Below are positions 20,194 to 27,662 of a stretch of 64,000 nt of DNA, piece after piece. The position numbers were made by a program, and so were the translations under genes. Position 1 is the stretch's first letter; every line of letters begins with the position of its first letter. Under the pieces are notes generated by a model. That model was not told where the DNA came from, did not search any database, and worked only from the letters and a program-made list of their open reading frames with translations. Source of the DNA: Gammaproteobacteria bacterium (GTDB lineage: Bacteria > Pseudomonadota > Gammaproteobacteria > Methylococcales > Methylococcaceae); contig RFVA01000005.1 in assembly GCA_009922685.1 (NCBI GenBank), positions 1-64,000 on the forward strand, in the 5' to 3' direction.

Positions 20194-20667
20194 TCAAAGG
20201 CCGAGATCATCGAGATCCGGGTGTTCCTTTGGCCTTGGTCCCAGCGGCCAGTGAAAGAGTCGCTGTGAAGCCACGATCGGAAGGTCATTGATGCTGGCAA
20301 AGCGGCAGCGCATGAGTCCATCTCCATCGAAGATCCAGTTCTCGTTGCCATAGGAACGAAACCAATGGCCTTCGCGGTCATGCCACTCATAGGCAAAGCG
20401 GACCGCGATCCGATCGCCCCCATAGGCCCACAAGCCCTTGATCAGGCGATACTCCAATTCTTTCGCCCATTTCCTCTTTAGGAATTCCAAAATTTGAGCT
20501 CTCCCCTCGAGAAATTCGTGACGGTTTCGCCATCGACTCTCTTCGCTGTAGGCAAGAATAACCCGCTCAGGGTCTCGCCCATTCCAAGCATCCTCAGCCA
20601 TCTGAACTTTGATCCTAGCTGAGGCTTCATCAACAAAGGGGGGTAGAGGGGGGCGTTTTGTCGACAT
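20194..20667 (-). CDS. DUF1348/NTF2-like protein
   Basis: 157 residues of the SnoaL/NTF2-like fold. The block [28 protein letters not shown] and the later [25 protein letters not shown] are characteristic of DUF1348. These proteins form small alpha+beta barrels; the function is unknown. It is convergent with the DUF2231 gene and lies 21 bases from mobA on the same strand. Confidence 0.8.
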   Translation of the reverse strand: MSTKRPPLPPFVDEASARIKVQMAEDAWNGRDPERVILAYSEESRWRNRHEFLEGRAQILEFLKRKWAKELEYRLIKGLWAYGGDRIAVRFAYEWHDREGHWFRSYGNENWIFDGDGLMRCRFASINDLPIVASQRLFHWPLGPRPKEHPDLDDLGL

Positions 20668-20688
20668 GGCTATTTTCCTAGAATGATC

Positions 20689-21300
20689 TCAGCCACTGGC
20701 TGATATCCCTTGAAGCTCCGCGATCGTATTGATGTTAAGAAAAAGTTCAGGGTAATTACTATAATCAACGACACCTAGGGCATGCTGATGGGCCCATGCA
20801 TCAACCCGTCGCTCCCCCTGATGGAGGTATTGCGTGAGACTCATCTTGAGATGGGTGCCAACGACCATGACCAGGGGTTGCAGCCGTTCCCCATCATGGG
20901 GCATCACAAGATCATATTGACCGGTTTGATAGACGCTTATCAACCGATGCAAAGCCTCGGTTGAAAGTCTTGGGGTATCACAAGGGACCACCACGAGGAC
21001 AGGGCTTTTAGTGTGTTGCATGGCGCTTAAAAGGCCGGCCAGAGGACCCTCAAAGTCAGCATAAAGGTCCTCTAGCACAGGGTAGCCCAGCCCCTGATAG
21101 TCCCCCAGGTGGCGGTTGGCACTGATGAGGATCTCCCCCACCACCGGGCGCATGGCATCAAGGACATGCGTGATCAAGGGTCGTCCAAGGTAGATCTGAA
21201 GCCCCTTATCGAGCCCTCCCATCCGGCGGCCTCGTCCCCCAGCAAGAACCAAACCGGCGGGAGACACTGCCCTGGGTGAATCCTGAGTGTTAATCTGCAT
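20689..21300 (-). CDS. mobA: molybdenum cofactor guanylyltransferase
   Basis: Attaches GMP to molybdopterin to form the bis-MGD cofactor used by molybdoenzymes of the DMSO-reductase family. 203 residues. The nucleotide-binding loop is LVLAGGRGRRMGGLDKGL near residues 17-34, and VVVPCDTPRLS carries the metal-binding aspartate. Some proteins annotated MobA-like act on other cytidylyl or guanylyl substrates, but length and motifs fit MobA. No other moa or moe genes are in the window. Confidence 0.9.
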   Translation of the reverse strand: MQINTQDSPRAVSPAGLVLAGGRGRRMGGLDKGLQIYLGRPLITHVLDAMRPVVGEILISANRHLGDYQGLGYPVLEDLYADFEGPLAGLLSAMQHTKSPVLVVVPCDTPRLSTEALHRLISVYQTGQYDLVMPHDGERLQPLVMVVGTHLKMSLTQYLHQGERRVDAWAHQHALGVVDYSNYPELFLNINTIAELQGISASG

Positions 21301-21335
21301 GCTCTAATTTATTTCGATCGTCTCTTTTCGACCCC

Positions 21336-21788
21336 ATGTCACCGCGTGTTCTGATCCCCCTCTTTCTGGCCTTCTTACTGGGTTGCCCTCAAAAGGCGCC
21401 AGAACCTCTTTTTTTTGAGGCGTCAACCACTCAAAAGGCCTATCGGGATGTGCTAGCAGAACTAGAAATTGCCATTACTCAACGCAATTTCAGGATCACC
21501 GGACACAATAAGATCGGGAGTGTCATCCGCGAGCGAGAGGGAAGAGCCTTTCCTGATTATGACACCATCCAGTTCTGCAATTTGAGTGAAGCCCGGTTCA
21601 TGCTAGAACTCTCCCCAAGAATGGTCGCTTGGATGCCTTGCAATGTCTCGGTGCGCGCTCAAGGGGATCAAGTCATCGTGACGACCCATCTCCTCCCCAC
21701 AGATTCTGAGGATCCGGCACTCAATGACTTTGCTCGGCGAATGAACGAAGAACTCAAGGCCATCGTCCAGTTCGCCGTCGAACCTTAA
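21336..21788 (+). CDS. DUF302-like lipoprotein
   Basis: 150 residues. A lipoprotein signal with the lipobox LLGC (Cys17) is followed by a DUF302-type domain: an amphipathic helix (YRDVLAELEIAITQRNFRITGHNKIG), the conserved FCN at the end of a strand and a PCNVSV strand, with the aspartate/glutamate pattern of the family. DUF302 proteins are periplasmic and of unknown role. The gene is co-directional with the following secreted protein. Confidence 0.65.
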   Translation: MSPRVLIPLFLAFLLGCPQKAPEPLFFEASTTQKAYRDVLAELEIAITQRNFRITGHNKIGSVIREREGRAFPDYDTIQFCNLSEARFMLELSPRMVAWMPCNVSVRAQGDQVIVTTHLLPTDSEDPALNDFARRMNEELKAIVQFAVEP

Positions 21789-21852
21789 TCGATTGCCGGC
21801 TCTTCGAAGGCCCTCTATGATGACCCCTTCAACCTACTAAGGATTTCTCGCC

Positions 21853-22290
21853 ATGCCCTTTTTACGCTCTTCTTTCGCCATTATGGCGATGAATCTGATT
21901 CTTTTAGGAAGCTTCTTCCTAGTTGGGCCAGTATCGGCAAAACCCAAAGGCACATCGACGCAGACGACGACCGAATCCCCTAAGACGGGGCCCCTGATCA
22001 ATGACTTTCCTACCCAGGCACGGGTTGAATCGGTGATGCAATGCATGGCTGAACATGGTGGATCCAACCTCGACAACATGTATCACTGCGTCTGCGCCAT
22101 CGACAAGATCGCGAGCCTCATGAACTTTAAGGATTATTCGGAATCACTGACCTTCACCTACATGTTTGATACGCCAGGCGATAAGGGGGGTGAATTCCGA
22201 GACCCACCTCAATCTAAAATCTTGAGAGATCGTCTCAAGGCGGCAAGGGAAGAAAGCCAGGCCTGTTTCCCAAAGCTTCCAGCACCCTGA
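21853..22290 (+). CDS. secreted cysteine-containing protein, unknown
   Basis: 145 residues with a signal peptide (about 1-29, cleavage near VSA-KPK). The mature part contains a conserved-looking core: VMQCMAEHGG, then HCVCAIDKIASLMNFKDY and EFRDPPQSKILRDRLKAA, with four cysteines that could form two disulfides or bind a metal or haem (no CxxCH is present). AAGGA lies before the ATG. I do not recognise a named family. Confidence 0.6.
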   Translation: MPFLRSSFAIMAMNLILLGSFFLVGPVSAKPKGTSTQTTTESPKTGPLINDFPTQARVESVMQCMAEHGGSNLDNMYHCVCAIDKIASLMNFKDYSESLTFTYMFDTPGDKGGEFRDPPQSKILRDRLKAAREESQACFPKLPAP

Positions 22291-22617
22291 AGTCGAGCTC
22301 TAAAGTCGCGTTGTGGGGGGACCCCAGGATCCCCCTCATCCCTTTTGAAAAAATAGTATTAGCTAATAAAGAGCGAATGGCGTAAACTAGGGGATGTTTG
22401 CAGCGGCTCTTTTATGTTAGGCCCGCCAGGATCAATCAGGCCCTCCCCCAACCAAGCGGGCGCCCCAAGGCTTCCTCAGCCCCGATTTATCCCGCAGACC
22501 TCCCGCGATTCTTCGGAAGTCCGTTTCCCGGATTCGCCTGCTCTATGCACCTCTTTTCAAGGCGCCCAGATCGTCTTTTGGCGATTCGACGGACTGGCGC
22601 ACAGGAACCTCATTTCT
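22291..22617 (+). other. long leader before the RNA helicase
   Basis: 327 bases with no convincing gene. A G/C-rich hairpin (GGGG-ACCCCAGGAT-CCCC near 22316-22336) probably ends the upstream transcript. TTAGCTAA at 22359-22366 is a short palindrome. Helicase genes of this type are often cold-regulated through their leaders, but no cold-box is evident here. Confidence 0.3.
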
Positions 22618-23901
22618 ATGGATTTTACTTCTCTGGGTCTTGACCAGAGCCTTTTAGAGGCTATTGCCGAACAAGGCTACACGACGCCCACTCCGATTCA
22701 GTCCCAGGCCATTCCAGCCGTTCTGGAAGGCCGGGATTTATTGGCCGCCGCCCAAACAGGCACGGGCAAAACCGCGGCATTCACTCTGCCGCTTCTTCAG
22801 CGCCTGATCGATCAGGGCACCCAACAAAAACCGCTTTCTCCAGGTCGGAGTCCGCGTATCTTGATTCTGGTTCCCACCCGCGAATTAGCGGCCCAGGTCA
22901 GTGAAAGCGTCGCAAACTATGGCAAAAGAACGCCCCTTCGTCAGGCCGTCATTTTTGGCGGTGTCGGCATGCAACCCCAAATCAACGCCCTTCGGAGCGG
23001 CGTCGATTTCTTGATCGCGACCCCAGGTCGACTGCTGGATCTGGTCGCTCAAGGCCATGCCAAGCTCAACCGAATCGAAGTGCTCGTCCTCGATGAGGCC
23101 GATCGGATGTTGGATATGGGTTTCATTCGCGACATCAAAAAAATTGTGACCATGGTCCCGAAGGTGCGTCAGAACCTCTTGTTTTCTGCGACCTTCTCCA
23201 AAGAGATCCGGGAGCTCGCCTCAGGCCTCCTCTATAAGCCCCAAAGCATTGAGGTTGCCGCCAGGAACGCGACCGCCGATCGGGTCGAACAGCATGCCTA
23301 TCAAGCGCAAAAGGATTACAAGCAGCCTCTTCTGGTTCACTTAATGACCTCAGGCCTTTGGGGCCAAACGCTGATTTTTACCCGCACCAAACACGGTGCC
23401 AATCGGCTCTCCCAACAACTGGAGAGAGATGGCTTTCTGGTCGGCGTCATTCATGGCAATAAAAGCCAGTCGGCGAGAACCAAAGCCCTCAATGATTTTA
23501 AGGAAGAACGCATTCAAGTCCTGGTGGCCACGGATATCGCGGCCCGTGGACTCGATATTCCAGAGTTACCCCATGTCGTTAATTACGAGCTCCCAGACGT
23601 CCCTGCCGATTATGTTCACCGCATTGGGCGAACCGGTCGAGCGGGTGCTGGCGGGGTGGCGATCTCCCTCGTCTCCCGCGAAGAAGCCGTGCAGCTGAGG
23701 GATATTGAACGTCTCTTGGGACGAAAACTTCCCCTGCATCCGATGCCAGAGGATATTAAACCCCTAGCGAGGACCCAAGAACCCGCACCGTCTCAACGGC
23801 CGACAGCCCGTCGAGATACCCCAGGTTCGCGCCGTGAACCCCAACGCAACCATCGGCAACCAGCCCATGGCGAGCGCCGCGGTGCAGTCAGGACATCCTG
23901 A
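22618..23901 (+). CDS. rhlE: ATP-dependent DEAD-box RNA helicase, RhlE-like
   Basis: 427 residues. All helicase motifs are present in order: Q motif ([13 protein letters not shown]), I (AAQTGTGKT), Ia (PTRELA), Ib (TPGR), II (DEAD), III (SAT), V ([12 protein letters not shown]) and VI (HRIGRTGR). The C-terminal tail is basic and proline-rich ([18 protein letters not shown]). Remodels RNA duplexes in ribosome assembly and mRNA decay. The start is at 22618 because MDFTSLGL is the normal RhlE N-terminus; 68 extra codons upstream look non-coding. Two RRM RNA-binding genes follow. Confidence 0.92.
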   Translation: MDFTSLGLDQSLLEAIAEQGYTTPTPIQSQAIPAVLEGRDLLAAAQTGTGKTAAFTLPLLQRLIDQGTQQKPLSPGRSPRILILVPTRELAAQVSESVANYGKRTPLRQAVIFGGVGMQPQINALRSGVDFLIATPGRLLDLVAQGHAKLNRIEVLVLDEADRMLDMGFIRDIKKIVTMVPKVRQNLLFSATFSKEIRELASGLLYKPQSIEVAARNATADRVEQHAYQAQKDYKQPLLVHLMTSGLWGQTLIFTRTKHGANRLSQQLERDGFLVGVIHGNKSQSARTKALNDFKEERIQVLVATDIAARGLDIPELPHVVNYELPDVPADYVHRIGRTGRAGAGGVAISLVSREEAVQLRDIERLLGRKLPLHPMPEDIKPLARTQEPAPSQRPTARRDTPGSRREPQRNHRQPAHGERRGAVRTS

Positions 23902-24019
23902 TGCCGATTGATCAAACCGCATCAATGTCATCCTGTTCGACTGCCACTGGAGCTGTTGAAGAAGGCCAGTTTGCTCCAGGCCAATCACCCTATCCATTCT
24001 GTGTCTATGGAGGACCACA

Positions 24020-24286
24020 ATGATTCGACTCTACGCAGGCAATCTGCCTTCCGATATCTCTGAAAACGAGTTCAAGGAACTGTTTTCCGAATTCGGCAAA
24101 ATCTTCAGCTATGAACTCTCTCGTGATATTTTCACTGGGCGTTGCCGTGGTTTCGGTTTCATTGAAATGGAAGGGCATGAGGCACGCGCAGCAATTACGG
24201 GTCTCAATGGCCGAACCGTTCGCGGCAATAGCATCCGCGTCAACGAAGAGCGCCCGCGCGCCAAAGGCCGCGGCGGCCGTCGCTAA
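24020..24286 (+). CDS. RRM-domain RNA-binding protein 1
   Basis: 88 residues consisting of one RNA-recognition motif. RNP2 is LYAGNLP (about 4-10) and RNP1 is CRGFGFIEM (about 42-50), followed by a short Arg/Gly tail (RAKGRGGRR). These bacterial, eukaryote-like RRM proteins bind single-stranded RNA and are often cold-induced. GGAGG lies seven bases before the ATG. It is the first of two adjacent RRM genes. Confidence 0.9.
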   Translation: MIRLYAGNLPSDISENEFKELFSEFGKIFSYELSRDIFTGRCRGFGFIEMEGHEARAAITGLNGRTVRGNSIRVNEERPRAKGRGGRR

Positions 24287-24345
24287 TCGAATTTTTTGAA
24301 ACGACCCCTTTATTTTCTTTCCTCCCTTTTTTATTAGGAGCCCCT

Positions 24346-24669
24346 ATGGCCATGAAGCTTTACGTTGGAAATCTCAGCTACAACGTCAACAACAGTGAAC
24401 TCGAGCAGATGTTCACCCCGTTTGGCACGGTTCAATCCGCCAGCATCATCACTGACCGAGAAACCGGCCGTTCAAAGGGTTTTGGTTTTGTGGAAATGGG
24501 ATCTGACCAGGAAGCACAGGCTGCCATTAATGACCTGCACGGCAAGGATGTCGGTGGTCGCAGCCTGACCGTCAATGAAGCCCGTCCCCGCGAAGAACGT
24601 GGCGGCTTCAAGAGTGGTGGTGGCGGTGGTCGTCGTGACGGCGGCTTTGGCGGCGATCGCCGCTTCTAA
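24346..24669 (+). CDS. RRM-domain RNA-binding protein 2
   Basis: 107 residues. RNP2 is LYVGNLSY and RNP1 is SKGFGFVEM; a glycine- and arginine-rich tail (GGFKSGGGGGRRDGGFGG) follows, as in glycine-rich RNA-binding proteins of cyanobacteria and other bacteria. AGGAG is five bases from the ATG. It is 59 bases from the first RRM gene; the two are only moderately alike, so the duplication is not recent. Together with the helicase this makes an RNA-remodelling group. Confidence 0.92.
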   Translation: MAMKLYVGNLSYNVNNSELEQMFTPFGTVQSASIITDRETGRSKGFGFVEMGSDQEAQAAINDLHGKDVGGRSLTVNEARPREERGGFKSGGGGGRRDGGFGGDRRF

Positions 24670-24679
24670 AGAAGCGATC

Positions 24680-24706
24680 AGAGGCTCTTATTTTCAAAGA
24701 GCCTCT
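24680..24706 (+). terminator. hairpin after the second RRM gene
   Basis: AGAGGCTCTT and AAGAGCCTCT form a ten-base-pair stem around a seven-base A/T-rich loop. No clear T-run follows. A second small hairpin, CGCTTC-TAAA-GAAGCG (24661-24676), spans the stop codon just upstream. Confidence 0.55.
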
Positions 24707-24745
24707 CCCCTCGCGCCCATCAGGGCCTGATGACGCCTATCTCCG

Positions 24746-25984
24746 ATGACCCAGTCCCTGGCGATTATCGGTGGTGGGCCCGCTGGGCTCATGGCCGCAG
24801 AAACAGCCTCAGCAGCGGGCATCCGCGTCGACCTGTTCGATGCCATGCCCACACTTGGCCGTAAATTTCTCCTAGCCGGCAGAGGCGGTCTCAATCTGAG
24901 TCACGCCGAACCTCTTGACGCTTTTCTTAGCCGCTACAAGCCGTCTAGGGATCTCATCGCTGACGCTATCAAAGCCTTTCCACCCCCCCATATCAGAGCC
25001 TGGGCTGAGAGTCTTGGGGTCAAAACCTTTGTAGGCTCATCACAGCGCATCTTCCCCGAAGAAATGAAGGCCGCCCCCCTCCTGAGGTCTTGGCTTCGGC
25101 GCCTCCGAGAACAGGGCGTCAGAATCCATGCGAGGCACCGCTGGATCGGCTTCGATCAATCGCCCCATCACCTCCTTTTCAGCACCCCCGAAGGGCCTTT
25201 GAGGGTCACTGCAGAAGCGATCATTTTGGCGCTGGGTGGCGCCAGTTGGCCCCACCTTGGATCCGATGGCAGCTGGCAAACCCTCATGACCGACCAAGGC
25301 ATCGGAGTTCACCCGCTACGATCCAGTAATTGTGGCTTCAAGGTCGACTGGGATCACCAGTTCATCGAACGCTTTGAGGGCACCCCGCTGAAGGCTGTCT
25401 CAGGATCGACCTTGTGGCAAGACCACGTCCTCCACCACCGGGGCGAAGGGGTCATCTGCCAAGAGGGCCTAGAGGGTGGGCTGATCTATGCCCTCGCCGG
25501 CGCCCTGAGGGAGGCGATCGAGGGACAGGGTCAGGCCATTTTGACGCTGGATCTTTTACCTGACTGGAGCCATGAAAAAATCAGAATGAAACTCGAGACG
25601 CCAAGAGGCAAACTCTCACATAAAAACTTTTTACGCCGCACACTTAGGCTCTCTGATGTCAAATGGGGACTCCTTAGAGAGGTCTTTAAAGAAAGGCTTC
25701 CGCTCACACCGGAGGCCCTCGCTAAAAGCCTCAAAGCACTCCCCATCGTGGTGACCGACACGATGGAGATTGACCGGGCCATCAGCTCCGCTGGTGGAAT
25801 CCACCTTGATGAATTTTCGAAAGACTTGATGCTAAAACGCATCCCAGGGCTTTTCTGCTGTGGGGAAATGTTGGATTGGGATGCCCCCACCGGCGGCTAT
25901 TTGTTGACCGGCTGCCTTGCGACCGGACGAACTGCAGGCTTGGGCGCAGCCCAATGGCTGAAAACCCCAACGGTTAGCGCCTGA
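24746..25984 (+). CDS. BaiN/HI0933-type FAD-dependent oxidoreductase
   Basis: 412 residues. An N-terminal dinucleotide-binding motif (IIGGGPAGLMAAETAS) is followed by GRKFLLAGRGGLNLSH, the conserved K-x-x-x-(S/A)GxGxCN-like loop of the HI0933/BaiN family, and a C-terminal second flavin contact (GLFCCGEMLDWDAPTGGYLLTGCLATGR). The closest subfamily is that of TIGR03862-type flavoproteins. The substrate is unknown; the family includes reductases of unsaturated steroids, but that cannot be inferred here. Confidence 0.85.
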   Translation: MTQSLAIIGGGPAGLMAAETASAAGIRVDLFDAMPTLGRKFLLAGRGGLNLSHAEPLDAFLSRYKPSRDLIADAIKAFPPPHIRAWAESLGVKTFVGSSQRIFPEEMKAAPLLRSWLRRLREQGVRIHARHRWIGFDQSPHHLLFSTPEGPLRVTAEAIILALGGASWPHLGSDGSWQTLMTDQGIGVHPLRSSNCGFKVDWDHQFIERFEGTPLKAVSGSTLWQDHVLHHRGEGVICQEGLEGGLIYALAGALREAIEGQGQAILTLDLLPDWSHEKIRMKLETPRGKLSHKNFLRRTLRLSDVKWGLLREVFKERLPLTPEALAKSLKALPIVVTDTMEIDRAISSAGGIHLDEFSKDLMLKRIPGLFCCGEMLDWDAPTGGYLLTGCLATGRTAGLGAAQWLKTPTVSA

Positions 25985-26048
25985 GAAGCTTCCCTCGGCT
26001 ATACTCCACCGTTGAATCTCTTCCCGAGAAGCCCTCTTTTAGTTCCGA

Positions 26049-27065
26049 ATGAGCGTTCTTCTGCCCTCCTTTTTTCTGCTGCTCTCTCTCATCGTTGAGA
26101 GGCCTTCATGGGCTATCGATGGGGATGTCGATGGGCCTTCATCAAGGACGACCCAGCAGCATGAGTCACGCCATATCACGGGCGAGATCGAACTTTCACC
26201 CGAGCAGCGTGCCCTAGCAGGCCTTAACATTGAGGCACTACCAGGGCTCGAGATCCCCGATGAAACCCAAAGCGCGGGCAAGGTCGAGGATATCTTGCCG
26301 CTTCTCACTCTTAAATCACAGATGAGGGCGGCCCGTGCCGAATTTGAAATCGCAACGGCAGCTCGCGCACTGGCCGAAAAAAACCGTGAGCGCATCAAAA
26401 CCTTGTTTCAGGCAGACATCATTGCAGGGCGTGAGCTTCTCCAAGTGGAAGCCCAGTGGCAGGCCGACAGCAGCCGTCTTGAGGCGGCGCGGCTCCATCT
26501 CGAGGATCTCCGAAGGGAAGCCGATCAGCAACTAGGAAAGGCCTTGGCTGAGAGAGTCCTTGAAGGCCCATCGACCTTTCTAGATCAGCTTACAGCCCAC
26601 CAAAAGGCGCTGATTAAAATCACCCTCCCGGTGGGTCAAAACCTCTCAGCAGGAAGCGAGGTGGTGGTCTCAAGACATCAGGATCAACACGACGCGATCC
26701 CGGCAACCCTCCTTTCGCCAGCGCCTCACACCGATGATCTGGTCCAGGGAGAAACCTGGTTTTTTGAGAGCGCCGGGACCCATCTTCGGGCCGGTATGCG
26801 CATCAATGCTTGGATCAGAGGAACTTCACTCCGCCATGGTGTAGCCCTACCCGCCGCCGCCATCGTATTTTATCAGGGAAAAGCCTTCGTCTATCTCGAC
26901 CAAGGCGAGGGTCGTTTTAGGCGCGTATCGGTCACTCCAAGACCAGGCCGAACGCGCGATGAACGATTTGAAACAGGGCTTACACCGGGCCAATCCGTCG
27001 TCACTTTAGGCGCTCAAACGCTACTGGCCGAAGAGTTCCGGCCCGAGATTCCCGAGGAGGATTAG
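26049..27065 (+). CDS. RND efflux periplasmic adaptor
   Basis: 338 residues. A signal peptide (about 1-22, PSWA-IDG) precedes a membrane-fusion protein: an early split lipoyl-like half, a helical hairpin rich in Ala/Glu/Arg (about 90-175, ARAEFEIATAARALAEKNRERIKTLFQ), then beta-barrel and membrane-proximal domains (ALPAAAIVFYQGKAFVYLD near 272-290). It is the CusB/CzcB-type subunit that links the inner-membrane pump to an outer-membrane channel. The pump gene lies 590 bases downstream. No outer-membrane channel gene is present in the window. Confidence 0.8.
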   Translation: MSVLLPSFFLLLSLIVERPSWAIDGDVDGPSSRTTQQHESRHITGEIELSPEQRALAGLNIEALPGLEIPDETQSAGKVEDILPLLTLKSQMRAARAEFEIATAARALAEKNRERIKTLFQADIIAGRELLQVEAQWQADSSRLEAARLHLEDLRREADQQLGKALAERVLEGPSTFLDQLTAHQKALIKITLPVGQNLSAGSEVVVSRHQDQHDAIPATLLSPAPHTDDLVQGETWFFESAGTHLRAGMRINAWIRGTSLRHGVALPAAAIVFYQGKAFVYLDQGEGRFRRVSVTPRPGRTRDERFETGLTPGQSVVTLGAQTLLAEEFRPEIPEED

Positions 27066-27239
27066 CCTTCGAGGAGGATGGTCACAAAACCATCACGAGA
27101 CTACCCAGGAACAATAACCTGAACGTCACATCAGAGTCATCGTTGACCCTTAATCTGTCCCCGGTTTCCATTGTGATCCTCGTTCACTTCTCTGCCCCCA
27201 AGGCAAATTTTTGTGTGACCCTTTGAGAGGAGGTCCACC

Positions 27240-27458
27240 TTGAATCAAGATGTCATCGCCCATCCCACATCAGCGCACTCATTGTCCCTTAGGGAAGTGG
27301 TCGGGCGGATTTTGAGAAGCCATCCGAGTTATGACTGGCTCGATCAGTGCCGTGCCGCCATCCCGGAGGCCTCAGAGGAATCGCTGCTCCGAGTGATCGA
27401 CGATCTCTATGAATCTGAAATCAGCGCTTGGGGGCACCACGACCTTAGCCAGCGCTAG
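27240..27458 (+). CDS. 72-residue protein with TTG start, unknown
   Basis: Encoded between the adaptor and pump genes. The start codon is TTG, supported by a strong ribosome site (GAGAGGAGGTCCACC). The protein is helical and acidic with no membrane span (SLREVVGRILRSHPSYDWLD, then SEESLLRVIDDLYESEISAWG). No metal-binding cysteine or histidine cluster is seen. Its position suggests a role with the efflux pump but nothing in the sequence proves it. Confidence 0.5.
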   Translation: MNQDVIAHPTSAHSLSLREVVGRILRSHPSYDWLDQCRAAIPEASEESLLRVIDDLYESEISAWGHHDLSQR

Positions 27459-27484
27459 ACCCCCCTCACCCATCCATCCTCGAG

Positions 27485-27509
27485 AGCCTTATCCCTGGCT
27501 GTTTTTTTT
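27485..27509 (+). terminator. weak intrinsic terminator
   Basis: AGCC and GGCT enclose an eight-base loop and are followed by a G and eight T. The stem is short. If real it would separate the adaptor from the pump transcript or act as an attenuator. Confidence 0.35.
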
Positions 27510-27578
27510 GATACCCTCCCTTCCTTGTCCTGCTCCTGCCTTTTTAAGGATAGAAGAGATGAAGGGAAGAAAATCCAA

Positions 27579-27662
27579 ATGACCGCTAAAAGCCGCGGTC
27601 AGCCCTCTTTGATCAGGACTGCCCATCAGCCACACGACTCAGCCGATATTCAAGGATGTTAA
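27579..27662 (+). CDS. 27-residue leader peptide candidate
   Basis: A short frame starts at ATG 27579 (MTAKSRGQPSLIRTA...) behind GAAGGGAAG, and its TAA overlaps the start codon region of the pump (ATGTTAA). The pump itself has no spaced ribosome site (AAGG touches its ATG), so translation may be coupled. The hairpin TGACCGC/GCGGTCA (27580-27586 with 27595-27601) lies at the start of this frame. It may be chance. Confidence 0.35.
   Translation: MTAKSRGQPSLIRTAHQPHDSADIQGC

Noticed and set aside
24661-24706. Riboswitch between the RRM gene and the flavoprotein
   Set aside because: Only two simple hairpins are present, with no conserved aptamer core; a terminator-like role is enough.
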